A stretch of DNA of 41,738 nt from the IMG/VR virus record IMGVR_UViG_3300009285_002867, positions 1 to 41,738 of that record; one strand, 5' to 3'. This DNA is from a virus. The first letter of the stretch is position 1; each line of letters starts with the position of its first letter. The notes under the pieces were generated by a model, which worked only from the letters and a program-made list of their open reading frames with translations, was not told the origin of the DNA and searched no databases. Shown here in pieces: positions 29,240-37,969 of this stretch. A program made the position numbers and the translations under genes.

Positions 29240-29908
29240 ATGAAGAAGATAAGGGTCAACAGTCCTGCGGTGATCTTGGGGGTGGTGGTGTTGCTGGGGA
29301 TAGGAGCGGTCTTCTCCAGCGTGAATATCCTCGTCGCAGTATACAACACCATGGTGAGCTCCAAGATGGGAGCCGAACAAGCCTTGAGCGATTTGGAGAG
29401 CGTCTATCAGCGTCGGTATGCGCTGGTAGAAAACTTAGTGGGTCTTGTGAAGGAGACGAAGGGATTTGAGCAGTATCAAATTGAGATTGAGAAAGAGTTG
29501 TACCCCCGTGTCGCCGAAGCCAAAGCGCAAGCGACTAAATTGAACTTGACGTTCCCGAAGGAATCTGCACAACGGATGGGACAGGAAACCACCTTGCATA
29601 ACGTCCTTCTGCAAACGCTGGACAAGCTGTTAGTAATGGCACAGCACTACCCGACCATCACTGATCCGGTACTCAAGGATCGCACAGCAACCTTTGAGGC
29701 GTTGGCAGGGTTAAAGACCTCATTGCAAGACTTGGAAGTAAGCGTCCAGACACACCGGCAAAACTTCAATGCGTCAGTCCGAAGCTATAACCAAAACATT
29801 CGCATCTTCCCTGCGAACCTGTTCGCGGCCTCTTGGGGGTTTGCCCCATTGAGCGGGTTTGAAGTCCTGTCGGATGCAGCGAGGGAAGATGTTCGGATCG
29901 CGTGGTAA
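29240..29908 (+). CDS. lemA: LemA-family membrane-anchored protein
   Basis: 222 residues. One membrane segment near the N-terminus (residues 9-33), followed by YNTMVSSKMGAEQALSDLES and VYQRRYALVENLVGLVKETKG. The latter matches the LemA core (YN-x-L-V-x-x-x-x-x-V-x-x-A-W-x-x-x-x-x-x-x-x-R-x-x-L-x-x-N-L-V), and there is a long helical region and a C-terminal YNQNIRIFPANLFA. LemA-like proteins occur in many bacteria, often near proteases; their function is unclear. A phage copy is unusual. It starts after GAGGAGGAG. Confidence 0.82.
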   Translation: MKKIRVNSPAVILGVVVLLGIGAVFSSVNILVAVYNTMVSSKMGAEQALSDLESVYQRRYALVENLVGLVKETKGFEQYQIEIEKELYPRVAEAKAQATKLNLTFPKESAQRMGQETTLHNVLLQTLDKLLVMAQHYPTITDPVLKDRTATFEALAGLKTSLQDLEVSVQTHRQNFNASVRSYNQNIRIFPANLFAASWGFAPLSGFEVLSDAAREDVRIAW

Positions 29909-30149
29909 GTGGGTGGTCATCCTCCTTTTGGTGAATGGGGTATTGCTGGAGGTGGATCACGGGTACAAAACGGCGATGCATGTCCCGACGATTATCATGC
30001 CCAACACCCCCGTCCGCTTCCGCTTACCGTCGGCAGCGCACAATTCGCCGTTGGCTGAGACGCCCTTCGTGCAAGCGTTCGACAGAGTGACGATAACGAG
30101 CGGCACCATGATGGTTTTTGACGAAGCCATCTATTCGGAGTTCAACTGA
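29889..30149 (+). CDS. Small exported or membrane-anchored protein
   Basis: 86 residues. Residues 8-21 (WVVILLLVNGVLLE) are a short hydrophobic anchor, followed by a soluble beta-rich part (IIMPNTPVRFRLPS, then VQAFDRVTITSGTMMVFDEA). It overlaps the LemA gene by 20 bases, so the two are probably linked in function. Confidence 0.6.
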   Translation: MFGSRGKWVVILLLVNGVLLEVDHGYKTAMHVPTIIMPNTPVRFRLPSAAHNSPLAETPFVQAFDRVTITSGTMMVFDEAIYSEFN

Positions 30150-30250
30150 TGGAATGGCTCCGGCTCATTCTCATTAGCTTGTTCACGGGACTCTCGTTGG
30201 GGATCGGGTTTTGGGTGGCGTACTTTGTCTGCCGACGGTGGATACGATGA
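30149..30250 (+). CDS. 33-residue membrane peptide
   Basis: MEWLRLILISLFTGLSLGIG, then FWVAYFVCRRWIR. One membrane span with a basic end. The start overlaps the preceding stop. Confidence 0.5.
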   Translation: MEWLRLILISLFTGLSLGIGFWVAYFVCRRWIR

Positions 30251-30263
30251 CAGCTATTGCCTA

Positions 30264-30428
30264 ATGGAATGGGACGCCACCCTCGAACGCCTCCTTGCCC
30301 TTCTCCACGACCTCAAGGAGCGGCAGGTCATGGCAGATGTGGTGATCCTGTTCCGGCCTACGCAGCAGCCGAGGGTCGAGGTCAGGCTACGGGAGTTTAC
30401 GCAGCAGCAGTATCGGCGGGTGATCTAA
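30264..30428 (+). CDS. Small protein of unknown function
   Basis: 54 residues from ATG 30264 (a TTG 13 codons upstream, at 30225, is the alternative). Helical start, then beta strand (DVVILFRPTQQPRVEVRL). No clear ribosome-binding site. Confidence 0.5.
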   Translation: MEWDATLERLLALLHDLKERQVMADVVILFRPTQQPRVEVRLREFTQQQYRRVI

Positions 30429-30465
30429 ACGGTGGGAAAACGGTTGTCAGAGGAGGAGGGATAGA

Positions 30466-30555
30466 ATGTGGCACTTACTATTCATCAGTCTTGCAGTGTT
30501 TCTATTAATCGCTTCGTCAATAACGGCTCACTCATCGTGGCCTCCGTCCAAGTAA
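30466..30555 (+). CDS. 29-residue exported or membrane peptide at the end of the early operon
   Basis: MWHLLFISLAVFLLIASSIT and a short polar tail. Strong AGGAGGAGGG site. It overlaps the end of the oppositely directed late gene by 24 bases. No terminator hairpin is visible at this convergent point. Confidence 0.5.
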   Translation: MWHLLFISLAVFLLIASSITAHSSWPPSK

Positions 30556-31947
30556 GTAATCTAAAGCTGCGAGTCCTGTTCCTCCAGCAAGGAGTTTCCT
30601 AGTCGTTCCACCTGCCTGAGAAAGTTTTGTCGCTTTCTCCGCCTGTCCAATCCGTTGCGTTAATACCTGCTGTAACTCAGGAAACTGTTCTGTGAGGCGT
30701 TGCAAGAAGTCCTTTTCAGCTTCTGTCGCATCACCCTTAGCGACTCGTTGCACGAAGTCTACCCCAGCCTTCGTCTCGACTTCCTTTGCAGCCCCAGGTT
30801 TGAAGATGTCAAAGAGTTTGCCTTGATCGGCTTTATAGCTTCCCCATTGCCGTTTAGCTTGGCTCACCGCACCTTTCAGCGACTCAGGCGCTCGTTGCTC
30901 CAGAACTTCGGCAATGGCACTTCGGGCATCGCTCTTGAACTGCTGAAGTTGTCGGGCAGCTCCCCGTCCACTCAGCACATTCTTCGGAAGACGTTGCCCG
31001 ATCTGCGAGGAGAGGTCAACAAGTTCAGGCCCACTAAAGGCAGTTTGTTTCTTGGCTAATGCTCTCAGTACCCCAGTCACCTGTTTGACTCGTATTGGGT
31101 CGTCAGGAAACATCTGATGAACGGTTGAGACCACATCATTCAGTTGGACAGGTTCTTCAATTGACCGAGCCACTCGACGCATGGGTTCCCAGGCTTCATC
31201 AGCTAGTTCACCGAGCCGCTGGAAGAAGGGTTCGTGCCGTGTGCCACCCTGACGAACACTAAGAATTAAGTCGTGCGTGGCGCGATTAGCTTGGGTAATA
31301 CGCTTGGGACTTCCACGAAGAAACTCAATCGGGTGAGTGATAGCTTCTCTGGATACTTCACCAATCCGCCCAACTGCCCGTCCTGCTTTCGTTGTTGCAA
31401 CCGCCCTTCCCCCCGCCCGCAAGCCCCGCAACCCGAACTTCGCAAGGTTCACCGCCCCCTGTGCTCCCCCAGGTGTCAGGGCGATCTCAGTGCCTACCCC
31501 AGCCACGTCTGCGACGCCTTCTGGGATACCTGCCCCTACAAACACATCCCCTGCCGTTGCCTCCCGCTCCCCTGCTAGACCCTTCAGCACGTCAGGAAGC
31601 ACCCGCCCTGGCTGGCCGCGTTGGAGGGCGAGCACCGCGTTGGAGGCTGCCGTATAGGGCACCCCCACCGCTGCAGCAACTGGCAATGTCAACCCGCGCA
31701 TCTGTCGGTTAATGTAGTCAATGGGATTGAACACATCAGAGAGCCCTGGGGGAGCCAGACTCTCGATGCTTGCGCGGGCGGCGACGGGAAGAAGCGACTC
31801 GCGCCCGCTGATGCGTTGTTCAATGCGTTCTGGGGCACCAGACACGCGCTGGGCGAACGTCTGAGGAGCTTCATCCAAGAAACGAATCCGACTTCGAGTC
31901 GTGAAAGGAGATTCGACAGGTTCCTCGTCCAGGAATCGGATGGGCAT
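30532..31947 (-). CDS. Large internal virion/ejection protein candidate (last late gene)
   Basis: 471 residues. Begins with a repeated IRFLDE motif (residues 3-8 and 21-26). Ala/Gly-rich amphipathic parts (residues 75-110 and 140-200), then a helical domain. Position at the end of the late operon and the Ala-rich helices fit podovirus ejection proteins (compare P22 gp16 and T7 internal proteins), which form a channel through the envelope. No lysozyme motif was seen. The start overlaps the previous gene as TAATG. Confidence 0.65.
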   Translation of the reverse strand: MPIRFLDEEPVESPFTTRSRIRFLDEAPQTFAQRVSGAPERIEQRISGRESLLPVAARASIESLAPPGLSDVFNPIDYINRQMRGLTLPVAAAVGVPYTAASNAVLALQRGQPGRVLPDVLKGLAGEREATAGDVFVGAGIPEGVADVAGVGTEIALTPGGAQGAVNLAKFGLRGLRAGGRAVATTKAGRAVGRIGEVSREAITHPIEFLRGSPKRITQANRATHDLILSVRQGGTRHEPFFQRLGELADEAWEPMRRVARSIEEPVQLNDVVSTVHQMFPDDPIRVKQVTGVLRALAKKQTAFSGPELVDLSSQIGQRLPKNVLSGRGAARQLQQFKSDARSAIAEVLEQRAPESLKGAVSQAKRQWGSYKADQGKLFDIFKPGAAKEVETKAGVDFVQRVAKGDATEAEKDFLQRLTEQFPELQQVLTQRIGQAEKATKLSQAGGTTRKLLAGGTGLAALDYLLGRRPR

Positions 31948-33050
31948 TATTCCACCACTGCGGAGCGATTTCCAATCAACACCTTCGTCCCCTTTGGCAA
32001 GCCTGCATCCTCAGCTTCTTCGACGGTTGAGAAACTCACTATCCGTTCTTTCCCCAATTGCTGCACGTTCCAAACACCAGCCTCAGGAAAGACCAGATCA
32101 AACCCTTTAAGCGCCACAACCGTATTGAGGGTTCGCTTCCTTTTTGTCCGTCCTGTGTCGTTTAAGAACGGCAATTGATTGAGAATCTCAGCGACCCGAT
32201 CAATATCCTGATCGGTCAGTCGACCTCCTTCACGGCTGATGACCTTGGCCATTTGACCAAGGATGGACTTCACGAAGGTATTGTACTCGTTCAAATCTTG
32301 CTCAAAGCCTAACTTCGTCAAACGATTCCGAAGCTGCGAGGTGGTAAATCCAACGACTTGTGAATCAGGAGCGGGGATATTCGCCAACAACGCGCCAGCC
32401 GTGTCAAATGCCGCTTTGACATTCTTAAACTCAACTTTTTCGGCTGTGAGGGCTTTCGATTGTTCTCGTGCCGCCGTAATGATGGCTTCCCGTCGGCCAA
32501 CTTCTTCTGCGGGAGGCTCGAATGTGGCTCCGCCGATTCGACGGGACGTCATTTCCAACGGGCCAGCAGGAGTTTCTAGAGTTCCTGGTGCGCCTGATGT
32601 TGCTCCCAAAGCTGATAGTTCTCCCGCAATACGTCCACCAGCTTGAGCTTCTGACTTCGCAAAAACGTCCCTTAAGTCTAATGGAGCTTTCGGGAGCAAT
32701 CCGTGCTGTTGCATGGCATCTAAGACTCGTTGACTACGACTTCGCCTGGCTTCTTCAAGGCGTTGCCCCATCTGAGCACGTTGCTCTGGCGAGGCGGTCA
32801 GAGCCATCGTCAATTTCGGTTCAGGATTCAATCGATTGATAAGTTCTCCAGCTTGAAGGCGAGCTTGCGCCTCAGGGTTAAACTGCTCCTTCGCCAGCGC
32901 CTCGGCAAAGATTTTCTCCAGCGCGAGCCTCCGTTCGACCTCCGTTTGGCGTCGGCGCTGAATCTCCGCTATCGTGGTTCCCGTTAGAGCCGAGAGGAAG
33001 TTCGCCCCAAACCCTGCCTGGCCTTCTGGTCGTCGTTGTCCTTCAGCCAT
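31947..33050 (-). CDS. Internal virion/ejection protein candidate
   Basis: 367 residues, helical and charged, Gln/Ala/Arg-rich. GLPKGTKVLIGNRSAVV at the end resembles a short beta module. Linked by TAATG to the preceding and following genes. No catalytic motif was recognised. Assignment is by position. Confidence 0.62.
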   Translation of the reverse strand: MAEGQRRPEGQAGFGANFLSALTGTTIAEIQRRRQTEVERRLALEKIFAEALAKEQFNPEAQARLQAGELINRLNPEPKLTMALTASPEQRAQMGQRLEEARRSRSQRVLDAMQQHGLLPKAPLDLRDVFAKSEAQAGGRIAGELSALGATSGAPGTLETPAGPLEMTSRRIGGATFEPPAEEVGRREAIITAAREQSKALTAEKVEFKNVKAAFDTAGALLANIPAPDSQVVGFTTSQLRNRLTKLGFEQDLNEYNTFVKSILGQMAKVISREGGRLTDQDIDRVAEILNQLPFLNDTGRTKRKRTLNTVVALKGFDLVFPEAGVWNVQQLGKERIVSFSTVEEAEDAGLPKGTKVLIGNRSAVVE

Positions 33051-34531
33051 TAGAGTCCCGCCGCTCGTAAGCGGGAGCTGAAATCTGCTGAGGAGCCCCC
33101 GCTGCCAATTTGTCTGAGGAGTTCAGCAAAATCCTCCGCGCTGAGCTGTTCTCCTGGTCTTCGACTGAGAGCAGGAAGGGTTGGGCCGCCTCCTGTTGGA
33201 GTGCCTGCTCGTTGGGCTCCGAGCAACTCCGTTGCGGTCTGGGGAGTGCTAGCGGGAGCTGTGGAAGTGCGTGCTTGCGGAGCAAGCGCTTTTCCTAAGT
33301 TTCCTCCAAGAACTGTTCCTACTGGCCCAAAGAGCGAGCCAATAAGTTGTCCACCCGTTGAACCAAGCGCCTGCCCAATGGCTGCCCGTCGAGCCATAGC
33401 ATCAGCTTCCTGCTGCAACCGATCTGCCGTCGACTGCCCCGTCTGTCGTTCCAGCAGGTCACCCTGCTCCGTCGTCCGTAGCGAGGTCTCGCCTGCTGTC
33501 AGTCTGGTCAAGTCCGTTTCCCGTCCAAGTTGCAATTCGGTCAGGTACTGTTCCAACCCAATGTCCCTGCCCCGCAGCCCTTCCCCGACGTTGAACAGGT
33601 TGGCAAGCCGGTTCGCCAGGGTCGCTGAACCCGCCTGGGCTGTGCCGAAGAGTCCCGTCACGTTTTGGAACGCTTCCTGTTGGAGCCGGTTGCGCTCTTG
33701 GATCAGCTGGTTTTCCTCACCCCGCAGGGTATCTTGCCGAAGCGCCTCGCTGACGGCGGCCTCCGTTCCTGCTCGGCCAAGTTGTTCCAAGCGAAGCCCC
33801 CCGCCAAGAATCCCTCGCCCAGCGGCCTCCTGGTTGACGCGATCCTCCACCAACTTGAGGGCGTTGCGGAAGACCTCATCGTTTACGACCCCCTGACCTG
33901 CCGGAATGAACTCTCTGGTTGGCTCTTTCGCAAGGGCAAACGGCTTAGCGAACACGTCAGCCGTTGGCGTGGTCGTCGGACGACCTTCTAGAGCAGCGGT
34001 CAACTCCCGTTCCAGCAAGGTCGGATCAAGGGTGGTGGAAATCCGACGGCCAAACTCCGTGGTCGGAGTAGTGCCTGTCAAGACGCTAAAGATGTCCTCC
34101 TCAAATGGCACCCGCTGGGTCTCTGCTCGCAGCTGCCGTTCCCGCGCCATCGTCGCCGCTTGTTGCGCGGTGGCAGGTTCTCCTGCGGCAATCCGCGCTT
34201 GCTGCTGCTGGACGAGCTGTGGAGCCCTGGCCAAGAAGGCATCACGCTGGTTGGAATCCCCGACTCCAAGACGGGACAGCTCTTGGGCCTCTTGGTATTC
34301 CGCTGACCCAGGGATGAGCTGGGCGAGGAGCTGATTCGATGCGTTCTGAAATTGCTCGCGTTGCCTGGCGACATCTTCTTGCCGACGGGATTCTTTCTCC
34401 TCACCCTTCCCTCCTGCGATCCGTGGAGCGAAGAATGGCGCGAGGAAGGCGAGGTTAAGCGGAGACCAGATGAGGAGCCGCCACCCGACGTGCCGCAGAT
34501 GGTTCCCTGTGATGCCCATCAAGGTGTTCAT
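33050..34531 (-). CDS. Internal virion/ejection protein candidate
   Basis: 493 residues. The first 35 residues contain a hydrophobic segment (LLIWSPLNLAFLAPFFAP). After that comes a long Gln/Glu/Ala/Arg-rich helical part and a Gly-rich hydrophobic stretch near residues 395-425 (ALGSTGGQLIGSLFGPVGTV), like the membrane-inserting region of some ejection proteins. The start overlaps the preceding gene by ATGA. Confidence 0.65.
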   Translation of the reverse strand: MNTLMGITGNHLRHVGWRLLIWSPLNLAFLAPFFAPRIAGGKGEEKESRRQEDVARQREQFQNASNQLLAQLIPGSAEYQEAQELSRLGVGDSNQRDAFLARAPQLVQQQQARIAAGEPATAQQAATMARERQLRAETQRVPFEEDIFSVLTGTTPTTEFGRRISTTLDPTLLERELTAALEGRPTTTPTADVFAKPFALAKEPTREFIPAGQGVVNDEVFRNALKLVEDRVNQEAAGRGILGGGLRLEQLGRAGTEAAVSEALRQDTLRGEENQLIQERNRLQQEAFQNVTGLFGTAQAGSATLANRLANLFNVGEGLRGRDIGLEQYLTELQLGRETDLTRLTAGETSLRTTEQGDLLERQTGQSTADRLQQEADAMARRAAIGQALGSTGGQLIGSLFGPVGTVLGGNLGKALAPQARTSTAPASTPQTATELLGAQRAGTPTGGGPTLPALSRRPGEQLSAEDFAELLRQIGSGGSSADFSSRLRAAGL

Positions 34532-34752
34532 ACCCTGTCCTCCACCAGTGATGCCATATCCGTGTTTGCCTCCGTTGGTACAGCAACGTTGTCCACGGCA
34601 GATTCCAGACCAACCATTTCATCCAGCGGGCTGCACAAGGACTTAGATTGATTACAGTCAGCACATGGAGAATTGTCGGCGTCACCCAGCGGTAGACGAT
34701 CAGCCCAACTCGCTTGCGGCCTTCCCAACACTCGGCGCGGTAGTCCATTCAT
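34528..34752 (-). CDS. Small protein with a CxxC motif
   Basis: 74 residues, MNGLPRRVLGRPQASWADRL, then SPCADCNQSKSLCSPL. ATGA overlaps at both ends favour it over a competing frame at 34455-34748. Unknown function. Confidence 0.6.
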   Translation of the reverse strand: MNGLPRRVLGRPQASWADRLPLGDADNSPCADCNQSKSLCSPLDEMVGLESAVDNVAVPTEANTDMASLVEDRV

Positions 34753-35141
34753 GCGGGCGGAGCTTTCTTCTTCCGCACTCGGACGACAAAACCTCGCCCG
34801 GCCAACACCGCAAGGGCTCCCGCTGCGCCTGCGCCAAACTCCCCAAGGGGAATCTCTTGCTCTTCTTCCTCTGCCTTCCGTCTCGCCTCGCGCTTGGCAC
34901 GGATGTCCGGGTCATGCGCCGTCACCACCGCGTCCAGCGCGATCCGATCCGCCTCCGTGATCTCGCCCGCACACGCAATCGTCCCCCAGGTGTCGGCACA
35001 GACCCCGATGGAGGGCACCGCGCGTTGCAGTTCATTCATCAGTTCCCTCGCGTCCATCTGCGTCGGCGTCACCTGGTACGTCTCCGCCCAGACCACCGGC
35101 GGAACCACGACCAGGCACCCGACGATCATCAGCATCCGCAT
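34749..35141 (-). CDS. Exported protein with a C-terminal hydrophobic and basic end
   Basis: 130 residues from ATG 35141 (AAGGAGATCACG). Signal peptide MRMLMIVGCLVVVPPVVWA (1-19). The middle contains PSIGVCADTWGTIACAG and a charged helix with RRKAEEEEQE. The end is GEFGAGAAGALAVLAGRGFV followed by RKKK, which looks like a stop-transfer or sorting-like tail. Function is unknown. Confidence 0.65.
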   Translation of the reverse strand: MRMLMIVGCLVVVPPVVWAETYQVTPTQMDARELMNELQRAVPSIGVCADTWGTIACAGEITEADRIALDAVVTAHDPDIRAKREARRKAEEEEQEIPLGEFGAGAAGALAVLAGRGFVVRVRKKKAPPA

Positions 35142-35155
35142 CGTGATCTCCTTGG

Positions 35156-36055
35156 TTAGTCCACGACTTCCAAGACTGACATGGTGCACGGAGTGGCGCT
35201 GTTGCATAAGACTGTGCCCTCTCCGGACGCCTCGGCTGCCTGGATCACAATCGTGTGGCTGGCCGCCGTCAGCGCAGCCGTTTGGTGGCAGAAGCTCAAG
35301 TTCACGTCATCGCTGGCGGCGCTGCTTTCCACAGGGATGCCGGTGGTGCCCAACTCAAGTGCCCCATCCACATCGACGTTCACTCGAATGCTCCCGCCCA
35401 ACGAGGTATTCGCTCCCGCCCCGACAAAGCATACCTGCACAGGATTGGCGGCCGTGATCCGCGTGATCGACATGCCGGTGATGGTCGCCAGGGAAGTCGT
35501 GAGCGCCACATCCCCCGCCGTCCGTTGGGCGCGGGCGGCATTGGTGCCGCCGACATCGGCTGAGATAGTCGTCCACGTCGGAAGAGACCCTCCTTGATGA
35601 GTTAACACTTGTCCAGATGTTCCTCCAGAGGTCGCTTTTAAGGAACTCGTCCCATCGGCAATTACGACTTGGTTCGCCGTCAACCCAGCCGTCCCTGAGA
35701 TCGTCACCACCTGGGAATAGGTGCCAGGCGTGGGATTATCCACCAATATTAAGTTGGCCGTGTCGTCAAACCGGAAGCAGCTATCGGTCGTATCGGCGGC
35801 ATCGAAGCAGAGGCTCTTATTGCCAGCCGCGCCATCGCCGATACTGGTGGTGTTGGCTAGGCTGTGGACGTGGGTATTGCCCCAGTTCGACGTATCATTG
35901 CTTCGGTCATTCACATCGGCTGCGGCAATGGTCGCTCCCGACGTCGCCGAGGGGTCAATGGTGAGCGTGGTGGTGGAATCCTCCGTGTTGCCTGCCCATG
36001 CCACCGGCAGACAGGCGCAGCAGACGAGCAACAGGCTAAGGAGCCGTGAGCGCAT
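35156..36055 (-). CDS. Exported tail-fibre-like protein
   Basis: 299 residues from ATG 36055 (GGAGGTGCTCTGCGA). Signal peptide MRSRLLSLLLVCCACLPVAWA (1-21). The mature part is Thr/Ser/Gly-rich with patterns typical of phage fibre shafts, such as QVVIADGTSSLKATSGGTSG near residue 150 and a C-terminal beta-domain with four Cys (VCFVG, SFCHQ, LCNSATPC). It may be a receptor-binding fibre. No catalytic motif. Confidence 0.68.
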   Translation of the reverse strand: MRSRLLSLLLVCCACLPVAWAGNTEDSTTTLTIDPSATSGATIAAADVNDRSNDTSNWGNTHVHSLANTTSIGDGAAGNKSLCFDAADTTDSCFRFDDTANLILVDNPTPGTYSQVVTISGTAGLTANQVVIADGTSSLKATSGGTSGQVLTHQGGSLPTWTTISADVGGTNAARAQRTAGDVALTTSLATITGMSITRITAANPVQVCFVGAGANTSLGGSIRVNVDVDGALELGTTGIPVESSAASDDVNLSFCHQTAALTAASHTIVIQAAEASGEGTVLCNSATPCTMSVLEVVD

Positions 36056-36335
36056 TCGCAGAGCACCTCCAAGTCGTCGGAAGCGTGATACAGAAACAGA
36101 GTTTGTAACTTCCTCCATTATTGTAAATGAGCAGATCGCCCACCTGATCGGCGCGAATGGCCCCGTTAGGATTGGTCGTTGTCACCACCAAGCTATTCCA
36201 CTCCCTTGAAACCTTTCGCATCCATAGTTCATCTGCGACGGGGCGATCCTTGCGAGGAGTCGGGGGAGGCAACTCCCCTCCAACAGCTACTTGGACGATC
36301 AGAATCACCAAGCCAAGTACCAAGAAGCCTCTCAT
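36036..36335 (-). CDS. Small exported protein
   Basis: 99 residues from ATG 36335, overlapping the tail-hub gene by ATGA. Signal peptide MRGFLVLGLVILIVQVAVGG (1-20). The mature part includes WMRKVSREWNSLVVTTTNPN and YKLCFCITLPTTWRC. It may be a partner of the fibre that follows. Confidence 0.6.
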   Translation of the reverse strand: MRGFLVLGLVILIVQVAVGGELPPPTPRKDRPVADELWMRKVSREWNSLVVTTTNPNGAIRADQVGDLLIYNNGGSYKLCFCITLPTTWRCSANALTAP

Positions 36336-37969
36336 TCCCGTAACGTTTGCTCTAGCCATAACCGCAACCCCTTCACCACGAACGGCTCTGAGGCATTCGC
36401 ATTGGCGACCCGCCATTGGAAGAAGTAGTCGCCATCGTTGATTTCCACCCGTCCAATCGTTGTTGTCAGGTCGGCATACACATCAGCATCGTAGATCGCG
36501 GTGTCGTAGAGCGCCCCGCTCCCCGCCAAGCTGATACTGGTAGACGTTCCCGTCCCCTCAAAGTCAAGGCGTCGGGTGAACGTCAGGTTGTAGCTACCGC
36601 TTTGCTCCACGTAGAGTTGTGCCACTCGGAAGACCTTGCGGAGGGGGAACTCTGGGAACCGGTACTGCCCCGATTGCCAGTAGGCGTTAATGGCGCTGCC
36701 CGCATCGGCATTGGTGTTGGGGTAGCGGTTGACAAACCCCACATAGTCGCCAAAGGCGATGGCCGGCTCAAATGTCCCGATCTCATACGACCAGAGGGCA
36801 TTGCAGTTGATGCCGGTGAACTTCGTCCAGGCACGGTGGAAGGTATCGAAGACGAGCACGCGGTTGTGGAGAACTGACCCGCTCGCCGTCTCGCACGCAT
36901 AGTAGTCCTGGTCACCCGTCCCATCATCAAAGGCCGTAGCTCGCACGGCATCCATCCGGTTGAGGTTGAGGGCATTCAGCGTCCCCTCAATCTTCGTGCT
37001 GAGGATTTCCACATTGATACCCCCGTCATAGCGGGCATAGTCTCCAAGGTGAGTCTTAAAGAGAAACTGGTTGTTGATGACCACGACGCTGCTGTTGGAG
37101 CGCGTCCCGATGTCCCGCACCATCTGTTCCTGGGTGAAGGTATCACGGCTGCTCCCGCAGATGCGCCAGATGCTACCCGTCTTCCAGGCATAGAGGCAGT
37201 CCAACCCCGACTTGATCGCCGTGACCACCTGCCCGTCATTGGTGTCGAGTTCAAAGAAGTCAGTAGCAGTGTAGGTTTCAATGCAGGAGGCTGCGGTGGT
37301 ACAGATGTTGGAGAAATTGACGCGGGAGGGATTGGTGTTGTTGCCTGCCGACCAGAGGTGGTTCTTGTGGTACTCGACCATCGTGGCGTTCGGGGGGCTG
37401 CCACCCAGATCAGCCGCATTGCCCGTACCTGTCCACTTGAACGGGGCGGTGGTGTTGACCCCATCCTCAATGACGAGGGTATCGAAGGCTTGGGCGAAGT
37501 CTCCCTGGTTGTCGTCCCCGACGCTGAAGGTGACGCTTCCTGTGATGTTGTCCCACGTCCCATCGGGGCCAGCCGTGCCTGCCCCGTAGTCCATCGCTTG
37601 GATGCGGTCGCTCCCGCCATCGTTGACGAGGCGGATGAGGAAGCGGTCGCCATCCGACTGCCGGTACATGGTGCCGCCGATGGTGGCAGCCGTCGCGCTC
37701 GGATTGGCGGTGGAGTTAATGCGGCTGAATCCTTCCCGCTTCTGGATGGCGCTACTGGTCGTGAAGACGACGTTCTGCAAGTCGGAGGCTTCGCCAAGTT
37801 GCAAGGACGTGGGGTCTCCGCCATCATTCAGCCCTGGGGAGAAGTCGAAGATTTCCACCGCCTGCCACGGAAACCCGCTTTGGGCTTCAGCCAATGAGAC
37901 AACCGGCCTCGCCCTCCCTGCCAACAGCAGGAGGATGGCGGGAATGAAGCAGAGTGGTATGCGTCTCAT
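36332..37969 (-). CDS. Tail-hub / tail-stabilisation protein with a signal-peptide-like start
   Basis: 545 residues from ATG 37969 (ATGA overlap). Residues 1-24 (MRRIPLCFIPAILLLLAGRA) look like a Sec signal. The body contains IFDFSPGLNDGGDPTSLQLG and EASDLQNVVFTTSSAIQKREGF, typical of podovirus tail proteins that bind the end of the connector (P22 gp10 or T7 gp12-like beta-propeller). Later segments with YHKNHLWSAGNN, FFELDTNDGQVVTAIKSG and WKTGSIWRICGSS repeat in propeller fashion. The signal is unexpected in a hub protein. Confidence 0.75.
   Translation of the reverse strand: MRRIPLCFIPAILLLLAGRARPVVSLAEAQSGFPWQAVEIFDFSPGLNDGGDPTSLQLGEASDLQNVVFTTSSAIQKREGFSRINSTANPSATAATIGGTMYRQSDGDRFLIRLVNDGGSDRIQAMDYGAGTAGPDGTWDNITGSVTFSVGDDNQGDFAQAFDTLVIEDGVNTTAPFKWTGTGNAADLGGSPPNATMVEYHKNHLWSAGNNTNPSRVNFSNICTTAASCIETYTATDFFELDTNDGQVVTAIKSGLDCLYAWKTGSIWRICGSSRDTFTQEQMVRDIGTRSNSSVVVINNQFLFKTHLGDYARYDGGINVEILSTKIEGTLNALNLNRMDAVRATAFDDGTGDQDYYACETASGSVLHNRVLVFDTFHRAWTKFTGINCNALWSYEIGTFEPAIAFGDYVGFVNRYPNTNADAGSAINAYWQSGQYRFPEFPLRKVFRVAQLYVEQSGSYNLTFTRRLDFEGTGTSTSISLAGSGALYDTAIYDADVYADLTTTIGRVEINDGDYFFQWRVANANASEPFVVKGLRLWLEQTLRE

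Noticed and set aside
34455-34748. 97-residue leftward Trp-rich frame
   Set aside because: The overlapping frame 34528-34752 is linked by ATGA to both neighbours, so this phase is taken as the shadow.
37049-37897. 282-residue rightward frame opposite the tail-hub gene
   Set aside because: Antisense shadow of a well-supported gene; the repetitive Val/Asp/Gly content follows from codon bias of the true strand.
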